The notes below the pieces were generated by a model, which worked only from the letters and a program-made list of their open reading frames with translations, had not been told where the DNA came from and searched no databases. This document shows positions 1 to 10,516 of a stretch of DNA of 64,000 nt, piece by piece. Numbering within the stretch: the first letter of the stretch is position 1; the number at the start of each line of letters is the position of its first letter. The position numbers and the translations under genes were made by a program. Source of the DNA: Antedon mediterranea (lineage: Eukaryota; Echinodermata; Crinoidea; Comatulida; Antedonidae); assembly GCF_964355755.1 (NCBI RefSeq), contig NC_092677.1, forward strand, positions 12,298,601 through 12,362,600, read 5' to 3'.

Positions 1-2715
1 ATTTCTCTAAATTAATAAATGAACTGCTTTCCAATATAAGCTCTGAAAATAAATTCTGAAATATAATGGGTGACTTTAATATTGACTTTATTAAATTTCA
101 TAATAAAGATCTAATTAATAATTATCTTAACGTTATCTTATCTAACTCCTTTTTCCCTACTATTTCCATACCAACAAGAATTACAAAACATAGCGCAACC
201 CTTATTGATCATTTTTATTCAAATCATATTAATTCTGAAATCGTTTCTGGTATTATAATTTCAGATATTTCCGATCATTTAGCAATTTTTGAAATAATTG
301 ATTATGATTTACAAACCAACACTAATACTATTGATTATTCATATTTTATTCGTGATTTAAATTCATTTAGTTCTGATCTCTTAGAAACTGATTGGTCCCA
401 TGTATATGATTGTAATACTAAATCCTCTTTTGATACATTTATTGAAATATTTTCTTCTGTTCATCAAAACCACATAGTCACCAAAGAAAAACCCATGCAG
501 AAAAAGAAATGCAAACAGCCATGGATGTCACCCACTCTTCTTAAGTGTAGTAAGCGTAAACATAAACTTTATAAACAATTCATTAAATCTCGAAACATTC
601 ATGATAAAAGAACATACAAAAAATATAATAACTTGTTTACTGCTCTTTGTCGAACAGCCAAAAAAAAATATTATGAAGAAAAATTTAATCAAGTTAAAAC
701 TAACATTAAGAAGGTATGGGAAGTGATAAATTCAGTGATAAATCCTGGTAAAAAAATCCAATAAACGACCGAAAGTTTTGAAAATCGGAGATGAATACGT
801 TTATGACACAAATTCTATTTGTAACTATTTTAATGATTATTTTTCAGAAATAGGTAAAATATCAAGTAACTCCATACCCGACAATAACATTGATCTGCTT
901 AAATATTTACCACCTCCATCCCCAAATTCATTCTTCATAAACCCTGTAACAGAATCTGAAGTATTAAATATAATTTACAACCTTGATTCCAATAAAGGAT
1001 CAGGACATGATTATCTAACACCATCAGTTCTTAAAAAAGTAATTCCTTTTATTCTAAACCCCCTAACGCATGCTATTAATTTATCCTTCACCACAGAAAT
1101 TGTATCAAATCACCTAAAATTAGCCAAAGTTATTCCTGTTTTCAAAACTGGTGATACTAACTTACTTAAAAATTACAGACCCATTTCTATTCTTCCTGTT
1201 TCACAAAAATAATAGAAAAGCTAATGCATACTCGCCTTTACACATATCTTATTGAATATAATTTATTAAATAACCACCAATATGGATTTCGTACAAATCA
1301 TTCCACTAGTCATGCTATTCTTGAACTTATAAATTATGTTAATATTGCGTTTGAAAATAAACAATTTTTATAAAGCACTTTTCTTGATTTATCTAAGGCT
1401 TTTGATGTTGTGAACCATGATATTTTACTTTCAAAACTGTTTTGTTATGGTATTAGAGGTGTTTAATTTTCTTGGTTTCAATCTTATCTTAGCAATCGCA
1501 AATCATATGTTCAAATTGAAAATTGTAAATCATCGGTGAGCAGTATGTCGTGTGGTGTGCCACAAGGGTTAATGATTTAACTTTAGTTAGTGACACTCTG
1601 CACACTGTCTCTTTTGCCGATGATACTACTTTATTTTACTCCAATAATAATATTGATTTGTTATTTAATACATTTAATTATGAGTTGTGCAAGATTAGTG
1701 ACTGGTTCAAAACAAATAAGCTATTAATTAATACCTCAAAAACAAATTTTATTCTATTTCATAATCGCCATATTAAGCATAAATTGCAAAACAAAAATGT
1801 TGATGTTTTTCTAAATGGTGAAAGGCTAGAGAAAGACTGAGCGAAACTTTATTTCTTGGGGTATTAATTCATGAAAATTTAAATTGGACTGGACATCAAA
1901 AACGTATTTCTAATAAAATTTCTAAATACATAGGTATTATAAGCAAACTGAGATATTTTTTTCCTCAACATGTTCTACTTTCTTTATATAATTCGTTTAT
2001 TCTACCATATTTATTATACTGCAACATTATTTGGGCAGCCGATTACCCTTCAAATCTACACCAAATTCTTATATTACAAAAACGTGTCGTTCGCTTAATA
2101 ACTTTTTCGCCATTTAGAACGCCCTCTGAACCTCTATTTAAGAAGTTAAACATCGTAAAAATTAATGACCTTCACACAATTCAAGTTACTTCGTTTATGT
2201 TTCAGTATGTCAATAATTTGCTACCTATATCGATTTCAATGGTTTTTTTCTAATCGTTTATTACTCCATACATATAACATAAGGAAACCTAATTTATTAT
2301 TTGTCCCTTCCGTAAGACTGAGGAAAAGCCAATTTTTCATTACTTTTTCAGGTCCCACACAATGGAATAACCTAGATACAGCCACTATTAACGTTAAATC
2401 AATTAAACTTTTTAGAAGAAATATGAAAATGCAATGTTTATCAAAGTATCAGTCAGATGACTGATAATTATTTGCGCAATCTTTAGTTTTTTAGTATTTT
2501 ATATTGGTTTGTTTTCTTTTTTGTTGTTGTTTCTTTTTGTTTGTTTTTTATTTGGGGTCATTATGAGACAAATATTTTTACTTCTAATCTTGATCCCCTA
2601 TTTATGGTCTTTTGTTTATCATTAATTGATTATATTGTATGTATTTTGTTTACATCTGTATTGTTATACATTTATGTATTAATTTGACCATATTTACTAA
2701 TAAATATATATTGAA
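1..2715 (+). mobile_element. Degenerate non-LTR retrotransposon (LINE), 5' truncated by window edge
   Basis: The frame at 66-764 has the C-terminal part of an apurinic-type endonuclease (GDFNIDF near the start, then SATLIDHFYSN and ISDHLAIF). The frame at 778-1212 begins the reverse transcriptase (KVIPVFKTGD, NYRPISILPV). The RT continues after a frame change with a QYGFR-like block near 1280, a FLDLSKAFD block near 1385, and a GVPQG block near 1555. The FADDT catalytic motif lies near 1614-1628. A C-terminal connection region runs to about 2464. The element is dead: it has a frame break near 765, in-frame stops near 1371 and 1465, and a small deletion right after GVPQG that removes the residues normally before NDL. 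The stretch 2465-2715 looks like the 3' UTR. The RT motifs suggest the CR1/Jockey-like group of LINEs; the clade is not certain. Confidence 0.85.
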
Positions 2716-2855
2716 AGAACTTTTTGTTCAGATTGCCTAAAGTCTTCATTGTAGCCTAACGGTATTCTTTTTAAATTAATTTAAAAATTAGGCATTAAAA
2801 ATTAGGGGATCTGCTAGGTTCCCTCCCGGATAAATTCTTCCAATGTAAAGATTAA

Positions 2856-3199
2856 AGATGTATTGTCCCCCAAAATCATGAAAAATAAAGATTTTTTAAA
2901 TCGGACTTTGAATAGGCCATTTTGCAGTTTTAATGAAGTTGTTCACTTCCATAAGAAAAAAAACGGGGGAAAAAAATTATTTCACCTATAAAAAGACAAA
3001 ATAAACAGTTAAATTACCCAAAAACTCATTGTCTTCCAGACAATTTGACCATTTTTTGCTTTAAATTACATTTTCCTCAGGTAAATAAATTTTTTTCAGA
3101 CCCAATTTTTTGTGAGAGTGAATAACTATTATGTGACATTAAAATAACATATTCAACAAAAAATTTTAAAAAATATTTTTTTAGGGGGACAATATATCT
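2856..3199. mobile_element. Short inverted-repeat element (MITE) with TTAA target duplication
   Basis: The 344-bp element starts AGATGTATTGTCCCCC and ends GGGGGACAATATATCT, which are inverted copies with one mismatch. It is flanked on both sides by TTAA (2852-2855 and 3200-3203). No coding capacity was seen. TTAA duplication is the hallmark of piggyBac-type insertion, but the ends are not classical piggyBac ends, so the superfamily is inferred. Confidence 0.7.
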
Positions 3200-3619
3200 T
3201 TAACAACATCAAAATTCAACATTGGGTGGGCTTCTTTTCCAAATGGACTTCTTTTCGAGATTACTTTCAAACTAAATGATGGGATCTGCTACCCGCCATA
3301 AGAAATTGCTTTTTTTATATATAGTTTGAGTAATCTTCTAATGAAAAGATTAACAACATCAAAATTCAACAGTGTGGCGTGATGACCGCAATGACTAACA
3401 ATACCATCTTCCCCACTACATCTGCACCAACTCATTTGCATAATAACGCACAGCATACCAACTGTTCAATATTTGTATAGGAGTCGCAATCAATGGGTTT
3501 GCTGGATGGCCAGGCTTGTTCAGGCTGCTATTGTTCATCATTTAATTTATTGTATCAGTTGTTTTATTTCTCATTAATTCATTTTATTTATTCATGCTCA
3601 AACACAGTAAAATGTTGTA

Positions 3620-3805
3620 CAGTCAACTCTCCCAATACCGGACTCTCTGAAAACCAGAAACTCTCCCAATACCAGACTTTTTTTGAGGACCAAAAGGTCC
3701 CAAATTTATTTTTACCATTAAAAACACATTCCGAATACCAGACTTTCCGGAAAACCAGACTTATTTGTCCGGCCCAAAGGTGTCCGGTATTGGGAGAGTT
3801 GACAG
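3620..3805. mobile_element. Pogo/Tigger-like MITE inserted in repeat unit 1
   Basis: The 186-bp element starts CAGTCAACTCTCCCAATACC and ends with the inverted copy (one mismatch near the tip). It is flanked by TA at 3618-3619 and 3806-3807. Unit 2 of the tandem array (near 5786) has the uninterrupted empty site, with a single TA, so the insertion boundaries are known to the base. CAGT termini and TA duplication fit the pogo/Tigger branch of Tc1-mariner transposons. No transposase is encoded. Confidence 0.85.
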
Positions 3806-4228
3806 TACATGGTTTGAAATCATTTTCGTTTGTTCAAAGTTAAAAATTCACACACAAATTGTGAAATTATTTATTAAAATAATGCATATGTATTTAAATG
3901 AATAAATAAAGAGAATACAATAGCCAGACTGGGCATCGGCACCTTTACACATTTCTATTTATTTGTTCCTAACTTTCTGACATAACTTAGGTGTTCTTAA
4001 AATTGAGGGCGCCAAACATAAAATTTACGATATCGGAGAGACGCGGGAAGCCAAAAAAAAAATGATGTTGTGCTCCCTTGCCTCTAGCACGGTAAGGCTC
4101 TCTCACAGCCTTGGGGGTACCACACATCAGATGCTTTGATGTTATTGCCTCATGATGTGTGGTGGAAAGGGGGACGTTTAAATCTGTGAACCCCAAACAC
4201 AGAAGCTCGCATAGCTTTAACTCTTTTC

Positions 4229-4302
4229 CACCGACCGGCATGGGGTTTGAACCCATGATAATCGTGTTCCACGACGCTCTACCAACTGAGCTATCCGGCC
4301 CT
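4229..4302 (-). repeat. tRNA-like (SINE-type) segment, array copy 1
   Basis: On the minus strand this reads like the two halves of a tRNA: an A-box region TAGCTCAGTTGGTAGAGC with a proper D-stem, a B-box GGGTTCAAACCCC in a T-stem, and CCGG-rich acceptor strands that pair. The middle is a tight TCGTG-GAA-CACGA hairpin that cannot form a 7-base anticodon loop, so it is not a decoding tRNA. It is probably a pol III promoter of a tRNA-derived SINE. Copies lie at about 6208-6281 and 8190-8260. Confidence 0.65.
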
Positions 4303-4343
4303 CTGATTTATAGCAAGGTTAAAACTAGATTAGTTTCCTCAAA

Positions 4344-4375
4344 TTACGTCATGAATATGCAAATTTATGACGTAA
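4344..4375. promoter_or_regulatory. CRE-octamer-CRE palindrome (copy 1 of 4)
   Basis: TTACGTCAT and its inverse ATGACGTAA flank a 14-bp centre that includes ATGCAAAT, the POU octamer. Matching sites are at 6323-6354, 8303-8334 and 8718-8749; the octamer is degraded in the last. Known: TGACGTAA/TTACGTCA is bound by CREB/ATF-type bZIP factors and ATGCAAAT by Oct factors. Function here is inferred from motif match only. Confidence 0.4.
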
Positions 4376-4450
4376 CGATTAGATTGACGTAATATGAAGC
4401 GCGTAGATTACACTATTGTCACCTTTCATTACTCGTGTACATTGTGTGGC

Positions 4451-4540
4451 ATAACGGGTAGTGGTCTAGTATTACTATCGTTTTGATTCTCTCAGCTCTA
4501 CTAGCTGGGGTTCGAACCTCTACGGATTTCTTTTTTTTTA
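4451..4540 (+). repeat. Second tRNA-like segment with T-run, copy 1
   Basis: Plus-strand A-box-like GGTAGTGGTCTAGTA and B-box GGGTTCGAACCTC about 50 bp apart, followed by a run of nine or more T, the usual pol III stop. It faces the opposite way from the tRNA-like segment at 4229-4302. The cloverleaf is poor, so it reads as a tRNA-derived SINE head. Relatives are at 6430-6520, 8400-8490 and 8805-8886. Confidence 0.6.
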
Positions 4541-6207
4541 AATGTAACTATAAAATGTTTTTCTTTTATTTTGAAAAAGATATTTAGAGAATAGAGAGTC
4601 AAGTTAATTTAGGATAGGCATGGGCTGGTCCGATCCTGAAGACTTATATTTATATTTAATATGATATAGGAGGCGTGGCGGCTTCAACAACGTGTGCTTT
4701 GGAGCGTATCGATCAAAATAAGTTGAGTGAGACAGAACACCCTTGTTTAATATGTTATGTATTACTATTTATCATTTTATTAATTATTTAAAGGTGTTTA
4801 TCAAACACTTTGTACCTAACATTGATAGGCCAAGGAGTCTTATTATACTTCTTAAGTATGCGTACTCAACCAATTCAAATCTTAAAATTTCAGAAATTAT
4901 TGTAAGAAATATAACTAACTCGATCTGTACGGATTTTTGTTTTAATAATTATAAAATGTTTATCTTTTATTTTGAAAGACAGATATTTAATTTAGAGAGT
5001 CAAGTTAATTAGGATAATATTAATGTATTAACAAGATCAAAATTGACCGCCGCGAATGACTAACAATTTTATTGTCAGAGAAAAAGGGAATTATAATTCT
5101 CTTTGTTACGTGTTTAGAAAAGAATTTATATCTCATCGTAGTTTGGTATGTCGGCGTTGTTATGCAAATGAGTTTGTGCAGGTGTAGTGGGAAAGATGGT
5201 TTTAATATTCATTCGCGGTCAACACGCCACACTGTTAAATTTTGGGCTAAAACATTTACAACAGCAAAAATTGGGTGGCAAAAGCCACACAAAAATAAAA
5301 GATGTTATGGTGTGCTCTCCCTGCCTCAGCACTAAGGCCAATTGAAGCCAAATGTGCTCCTTCATTTGTTAGTACAGTACTCTTGGGTGGGCTTCTTTTC
5401 CAAATGGACTTCTTTTCGAGATTACTTTCAAACTAAATGATGGGATCTGCTACCCGCCCGAAGAAATTGCTTTTTTTATATATAGTTTGAATAATCTTCT
5501 AATGAAAAGATTAACAACATCAAAATTCAACAGTGTGGCGTGATGACCGCAATGACTAACAATACCATCTTCCCCACTACACCTGCACCAACTCATTTGC
5601 ATAATAACGCACAGCATACCAACTGTTCAATATTTGTATAGGAGTCGCAATCAATGGGTTTGCTGGATGGCCATGCTTGAATTGTTCAGGCTGCTATTGT
5701 TCATCATTTAATTTATTGTATCAGTTGTTTTATTTCTCATTAATTCATTTTATTTATTCATGCTCAAACACAGTAAAATGTTGTACATGGTTTGAAATCA
5801 TTTTCGTTTGTTCAAAGTTAAAAATTCACACACAAATTGTGAAATTATTTATTAAAATAATGCATATGTATTTAAATGAATAAATAAAGAGAATACAATA
5901 GCCAGACTGGGCATCGGCACCTTTACACATTTCTATTTATTTGTTACTAACTTTCTGACATAACTTAGGTGTTCTTAAAATTGAGGGCGCCAAACATAAA
6001 ATTTACGATATCGGAGAGACGCGGGAAGCCAAAAAAAAAAATGATGTTGTGCTCCCTCGCCTCTAGCACGGTAAGGCTCTCTCACAGCCTTGGGGGTACC
6101 ACACATCAGATGCTTTGATGTTATTGCCTCATGATGTGTGGTGGAAAGGGGGACGTTTAAATCTGTGAACCCCAAACACAGAAGCTCGCATAGCTTTAAC
6201 TCTTTTC

Positions 6208-6281
6208 CACCGACCGGCATGGGGTTTGAACCCATGATAATCGTGTTCCACGACGCTCTACCAACTGAGCTATCCGGCCCT
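6208..6281 (-). repeat. tRNA-like (SINE-type) segment, array copy 2
   Basis: Same A-box/B-box arrangement and the same abnormal anticodon hairpin as the copy at 4229-4302, about 1979 bp downstream. Confidence 0.65.
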
Positions 6282-6429
6282 CTGATTTATAGCAAGGTTA
6301 AAACTAGATTAGTTTCCTCAAATTACGTCATGAATATGCAAATTTATGACGTAACGATTAGATTGACGTAATATGAAGCGCGTAGATTACACTATTTTCA
6401 CCTTTCATTACTCGTGTACATTGTGTGGC

Positions 6430-6520
6430 ATAACGGGTAGTGGTCTAGTATTACTATCGTTTTGATTCTCTCAGCTCTACTAGCTGGGGTTCGAACCTCT
6501 ACGGATTTCTTTTTTTTTAA
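6430..6520 (+). repeat. Second tRNA-like segment with T-run, copy 2
   Basis: Near-identical to the copy at 4451, in repeat unit 2, with the same A-box, B-box and following T-run. Confidence 0.6.
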
Positions 6521-8189
6521 ATGTAACTATAAAATGTTTTTCTTTTATTTTGAAAAAGATATTTAGAGAATAGAGAGTCAAGTTAATTTAGGATAGGCAT
6601 GGGCTGGTCATGAAGACTTATATTTATATTTAATATGATATAGGAGGCGTGGCAGCTTCAACAACGTGTGCTTTGGAGCGTATCGATCAAAATAAATTGA
6701 GTGAGACAGAACACCCTTGTTTAATATGTTATGTATTACTATTTATCATTTTATTAATTATTTAAAGGTGTTTATCAAACACTTTGTACCTAACATTGAT
6801 AGGCCAATGAGTCTTATTATACTTCTTAAGTATGCGTACTCAACCAATCCAAATCTTAAAATTTCAGAAATTATTGTAAGAAATATAACTAACTCGATCT
6901 GTACGGATTTTTGTTTTAATAATTATAAAATGTTTATCTTTTATTTTGAAAGACAGATATTTAATTTAGAGAGTCAAGTTAATTAGGATAATATTAATGT
7001 ATTAACAAGATCAAAATTGACCGCCGCGAATGACTAACAATTTTATTGTCAGAGAAAAAGGGAATTATAATTCTCTTCGTTACGTGTTTAGAAAAGATTT
7101 TATATCTCATCGTAGTTTGGTATGTCGGCGTTGTTATGCAAATGAGTTTGTGCAGGTGTAGTGGGAAAGATGGTTTTAATATTCATTCGCGGTCAACACG
7201 CCACACTGTTAAATTTTGGGCTAAAACATTTACAACAGCAAAAATTGGGTGGCAAAAGCCACACAAAAATAAAAGATGTTATGGTGTGCTCTCCCTGCCT
7301 CAGCACTAAGGCCAATTGAAGCCAAATGTGCTCCTTCATTTTTTAGTACAGTACTCTTGGGTGGGCTTCTTTTCCAAATGGACTTCTTTTCGAGATTACT
7401 TTCACACTAAATGATTGGATCTGCTACCCGCCCGGAGAAATTGCTTTTTTTATATATAGTTTGAATAATCTTCTAATGAAAAGATTAACAACATCAAAAT
7501 TCAACAGTGTGGCGTGATGACCGCAATGACTAACAATACCATCTTCCCCACTACACCTGCACCAACTCATTTGCATAATAACGCACAGCATACCAACTGT
7601 TCAATATTTGTATAGGAGTCGCAATCAATGGGTTTGCTGGATGGCCATGCTTGTTCAGGCTGCTATTGTTCATCATTTAATTTATTGTATCCGTTGTTTT
7701 AATTTCTCATTATCAATTATTCACTTAATTCATTTCATTTATTCATGCTCAAACACAGTAAAATGTAGTACATGGTTTGAAAACATTTTCGTTTGCTCAA
7801 AGTTAAAATTTCACACAAATTATGAAATTATGTATTACAATAATGCATATGTATTTAAATAAACAGAGAGAATACACTAGCCAGGCTAGGTATCGGCATC
7901 TTTACACATTTCTATATTTATTTGTTCCTAGTTTTCTGACATAACTTAGATGTTCTTAAAATTGAGGGCGCCAAACATAAAATTTACGATATCGGAAAGA
8001 GGCGGAAAGCCAAAAAAAAAATGATGTTGTTCTTCCTTGCCTCTAGCACGGTAAGGCTCTCTCACAGCCTTGGGGGTACCACACATCACATGCTTTGATG
8101 TTATTGCCTCATGATGTGTGGTGGAAAGGGGGACGTTTAAGTCTGTGAACCCCAAACACAGAAGCTCGCATAGCTTTAACTCTTTTCCA

Positions 8190-8260
8190 CCGACCGGCAT
8201 GGGGGTTGAACCCACGATATCGTGTTCCACGACGCTCTACCGACTGAGCTATCCGGTCCT
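8190..8260 (-). repeat. tRNA-like (SINE-type) segment, array copy 3
   Basis: Third copy. The acceptor strands GACCGG and CCGGTC pair exactly here, and the A-box (AGCTCAGTCGGTAGAGC) and B-box (GGGTTCAACCCCC) are kept. The central hairpin again lacks a normal anticodon loop. Confidence 0.65.
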
Positions 8261-8399
8261 CTGATTTCTAGCAAGGTTAAAACTCGATTCGTTTTCTCAA
8301 AATTACGTCATGAATATGCAAATTTATGACGTAAGGATTCGAATGACGTAATATGAAGCGCGTATATAAGACTATACTCTTTGTTACCTACATTGTGGC

Positions 8400-8490
8400 A
8401 TAACGGGTAGTGCTCTAGTAACTACCGTTTGGATTCTCTCAGCGCTACTAGCTGGGGTTCGAATCTGTACGGATTTCTTTATTTTTTTTT
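8400..8490 (+). repeat. Second tRNA-like segment with T-run, copy 3
   Basis: Diverged copy in unit 3. The B-box is GGGTTCGAATCTG, and a long T-rich tract follows. Confidence 0.55.
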
Positions 8491-8689
8491 TTAATATAAA
8501 ATGTTTTTCTTTTATTTTGAAAAAGATATTTAGAGAGTCAAGTTAATTTAGGATAGGCAGGGGTTGGTCCTGGAGACTTATGTTAATATATTTCGAAGTC
8601 CAATTTCCGGGCACATGGCAACTCTATTTTTCTAAATTATTAGCTTCACCCACAACCATGGTGGGCTGGTCCTGTAGACTTATAATTTC

Positions 8690-8950
8690 GTTTGATATTG
8701 TTTTTATTTCCTCAAAATTACGTCATGAATATGAAAATTTATGACATAACGATTAGATTGACGTAATATGAAGCGCGTATAAAACTATACTATTGTCACC
8801 TTTCATAACGGGTAGTTGTCTAGTAGCTATCGTTTGGATTATCTCAGCTCTACTAGCTGGGGTTCGAATCTGTACGGATTTCTTTTAAAATAAATATATA
8901 AAACGTTTTTCTTTTAATTTGAAAAAGACATTTAGAGAGTCAAGTTAATT
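8690..8950 (+). repeat. Solo copy of the array's tRNA-like SINE region
   Basis: This repeats the TTACGTCAT...GACGTAATATGAAGCGCG region and the plus-strand tRNA-like segment (8805-8886), but it lacks the rest of the 1.97-kb unit. It shows that this part can exist alone, as a dispersed SINE would. Confidence 0.6.
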
Positions 8951-9104
8951 TAGGATGGAGACTTATATTCCAATTCCGGGAACCTGGAACTCCATTTTTT
9001 TTTCTAAATTATTAGGGCTGGTCCTGTAGAATTATATTTCATTTCATATTGTTTTTATTGAACCATGTTTCATGGGGGTAGCCTATCCAGCAAAGCTGAT
9101 CATT

Positions 9105-9875
9105 GGCGCCCTCTACAATACAATACAATACAAACAGTAAAAATACATTATCATAAACAAATAAAAAAAACTACTTGAAATATAAGAATTGTGATAAAAT
9201 TTCCAGATTTCATAAAATTCAAAACTCAAATATTAAAATATAATTTTATTTATTTTTTTTTTTTTATTCCGGTATATAAAACATTACAAAAAGCAGAACA
9301 AGTCTGAAATTATTGTAGCACATTATATAAAAAATTTACATTACAGATAAAAAATACAAAACAATTTACAATATGCAATAATGCAATACAATAATACAAA
9401 TGAGAATTCAATATATACACAAAGGCTCAACATGCTAATTTTATGTACAATTTTAAAATACAGGCAAAATTAGTTAAATTTAGGACATGGATCTCCATGG
9501 ATAAGATATTGTTTAAAATACACGTAGATTGCATGCCGAATAAAGGACAGGAGATTATTAAGTAAGGTTGGGGCTAGTCAAAGCTACGCTTGTAAGTTTC
9601 AGTCTTAGGACGAGGAACAGCAAAAAAAAAAAATTCTTGTTGCATTTGTCGTTCAAGTAGGTTGGAGCTATGTTGTTTTATGACATTAAATGCGAGGCAA
9701 CCTAGTTGGTAACGAGTCCTTTTTTTCCTACATTTAATATATCAGTATATGAAAGAACATTGGATGTATCTGTTCTTGGTGAGAGATTTCTGAGAATACG
9801 GAGAGCTAGGTTCTGAAGAACTTGTACTTTATTAACATTGGCTTTACAAGAGCCCATATAAAACATTATTTCTAT
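9105..9875 (-). mobile_element. LINE 3' fragment, antisense
   Basis: Read on the minus strand, about 9730-9870 translates to a piece with VNKVQVLQNLALRILRN, the typical C-terminal region of LINE reverse-transcriptase proteins. A noncoding AT-rich tail follows, ending in CAATA repeats near 9110-9140. Frames are broken. It is a different sequence from the LINE at 1-2715. Confidence 0.6.
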
Positions 9876-10516
9876 TTTATATCACTGTGCTCCACCGGTG
9901 ACAAATTTGATCCACTGGACTAGACCAGTTACCGTAGTACTATTTCTATTTCTGAAGTAAATAAAGGCATAATTGGCGCTCCACACACACTACGTACAAA
10001 ACATGGAAGTGGTCATGTGAAAATGAGTACTCCTCTTCCTAGGCCTAGGTGACAAAAAAGAGAGTTTCCATATGGATATGCGATGGGAACTTTACATATT
10101 TATTACCCATTGGCTATGGATGTGCAATGGAGAAGAAATGGGGTATAGTATGTTTTAAAGTGTGGTAATTCCGCAGGCCTTGTTGTTGGGCCTAACTAAA
10201 AAGCTAGGCACCCACCACTCTGGTCCCGACCAGCTCGAATTGATTGAATTGGAATGGCTCACCACACGTCACCTCGGTCCCAAATCTTTTCTGTAGTCTA
10301 GGCCTTGGTCAAGTTCGTCCCTATTCTATAATAGTGTTATTGTTTCTAAAGATTGAACTGAAATATTTGTCACATCACTGCACCGAGAACATTGTTAGGT
10401 TATATTATAGTATAGTATTTACCGCAACTATTTGTTGTAGTACTGCACATTCTAATAAAATTGTTGGAAATTAAATAATTTGTTTTTTTTTAATAATAAT
10501 GCATTTTTTGTTTCAG
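9876..10516. other. Upstream region of NAGPA, first exon not found
   Basis: No coding exon could be fixed here. The NAGPA exon at 10517 begins with a splice acceptor, and the family needs an N-terminal signal peptide, so at least one further exon should lie upstream, here or earlier. A small plus frame at 10244-10474 has a hydrophobic stretch but is not convincing. Confidence 0.4.

Larger units (their letters stand above)
3225..8570. repeat. Tandem array of a ~1.97-kb repeat unit (2 full copies + 1 truncated)
   Basis: Unit 1 is about 3225-5383, unit 2 about 5384-7357, and unit 3 about 7358-8570 before it diverges. Each begins with TGGGTGGGCTTCTTTTCC. Units 1 and 2 are nearly identical; unit 1 is longer only because of a 186-bp insertion (3620-3805). 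Inside each full unit, a ~90-bp block near the left (for example 5529-5620) reappears inverted near the right end (5140-5235 and 7114-7209), so adjacent units meet at an inverted repeat. Small frames recur at the same offset in each unit, but none resembles a known protein. I treat this as a tandemly amplified composite repeat, not a gene family. Confidence 0.85.

Noticed and set aside
4743-7309. Recurring 87-89-residue frames in array units as a protein family
   Set aside because: They repeat only because the DNA unit is duplicated. They have no recognisable motif, and frames break in other copies.
4229-8260. Functional tRNA genes on the minus strand
   Set aside because: A- and B-boxes are good, but the anticodon arm collapses into a hairpin with a 3-base loop and there is no readable anticodon.
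10244-10474. Signal-peptide exon of NAGPA
   Set aside because: A hydrophobic stretch exists, but the frame ends in a stop before the acceptor and no donor gives a convincing in-frame join.
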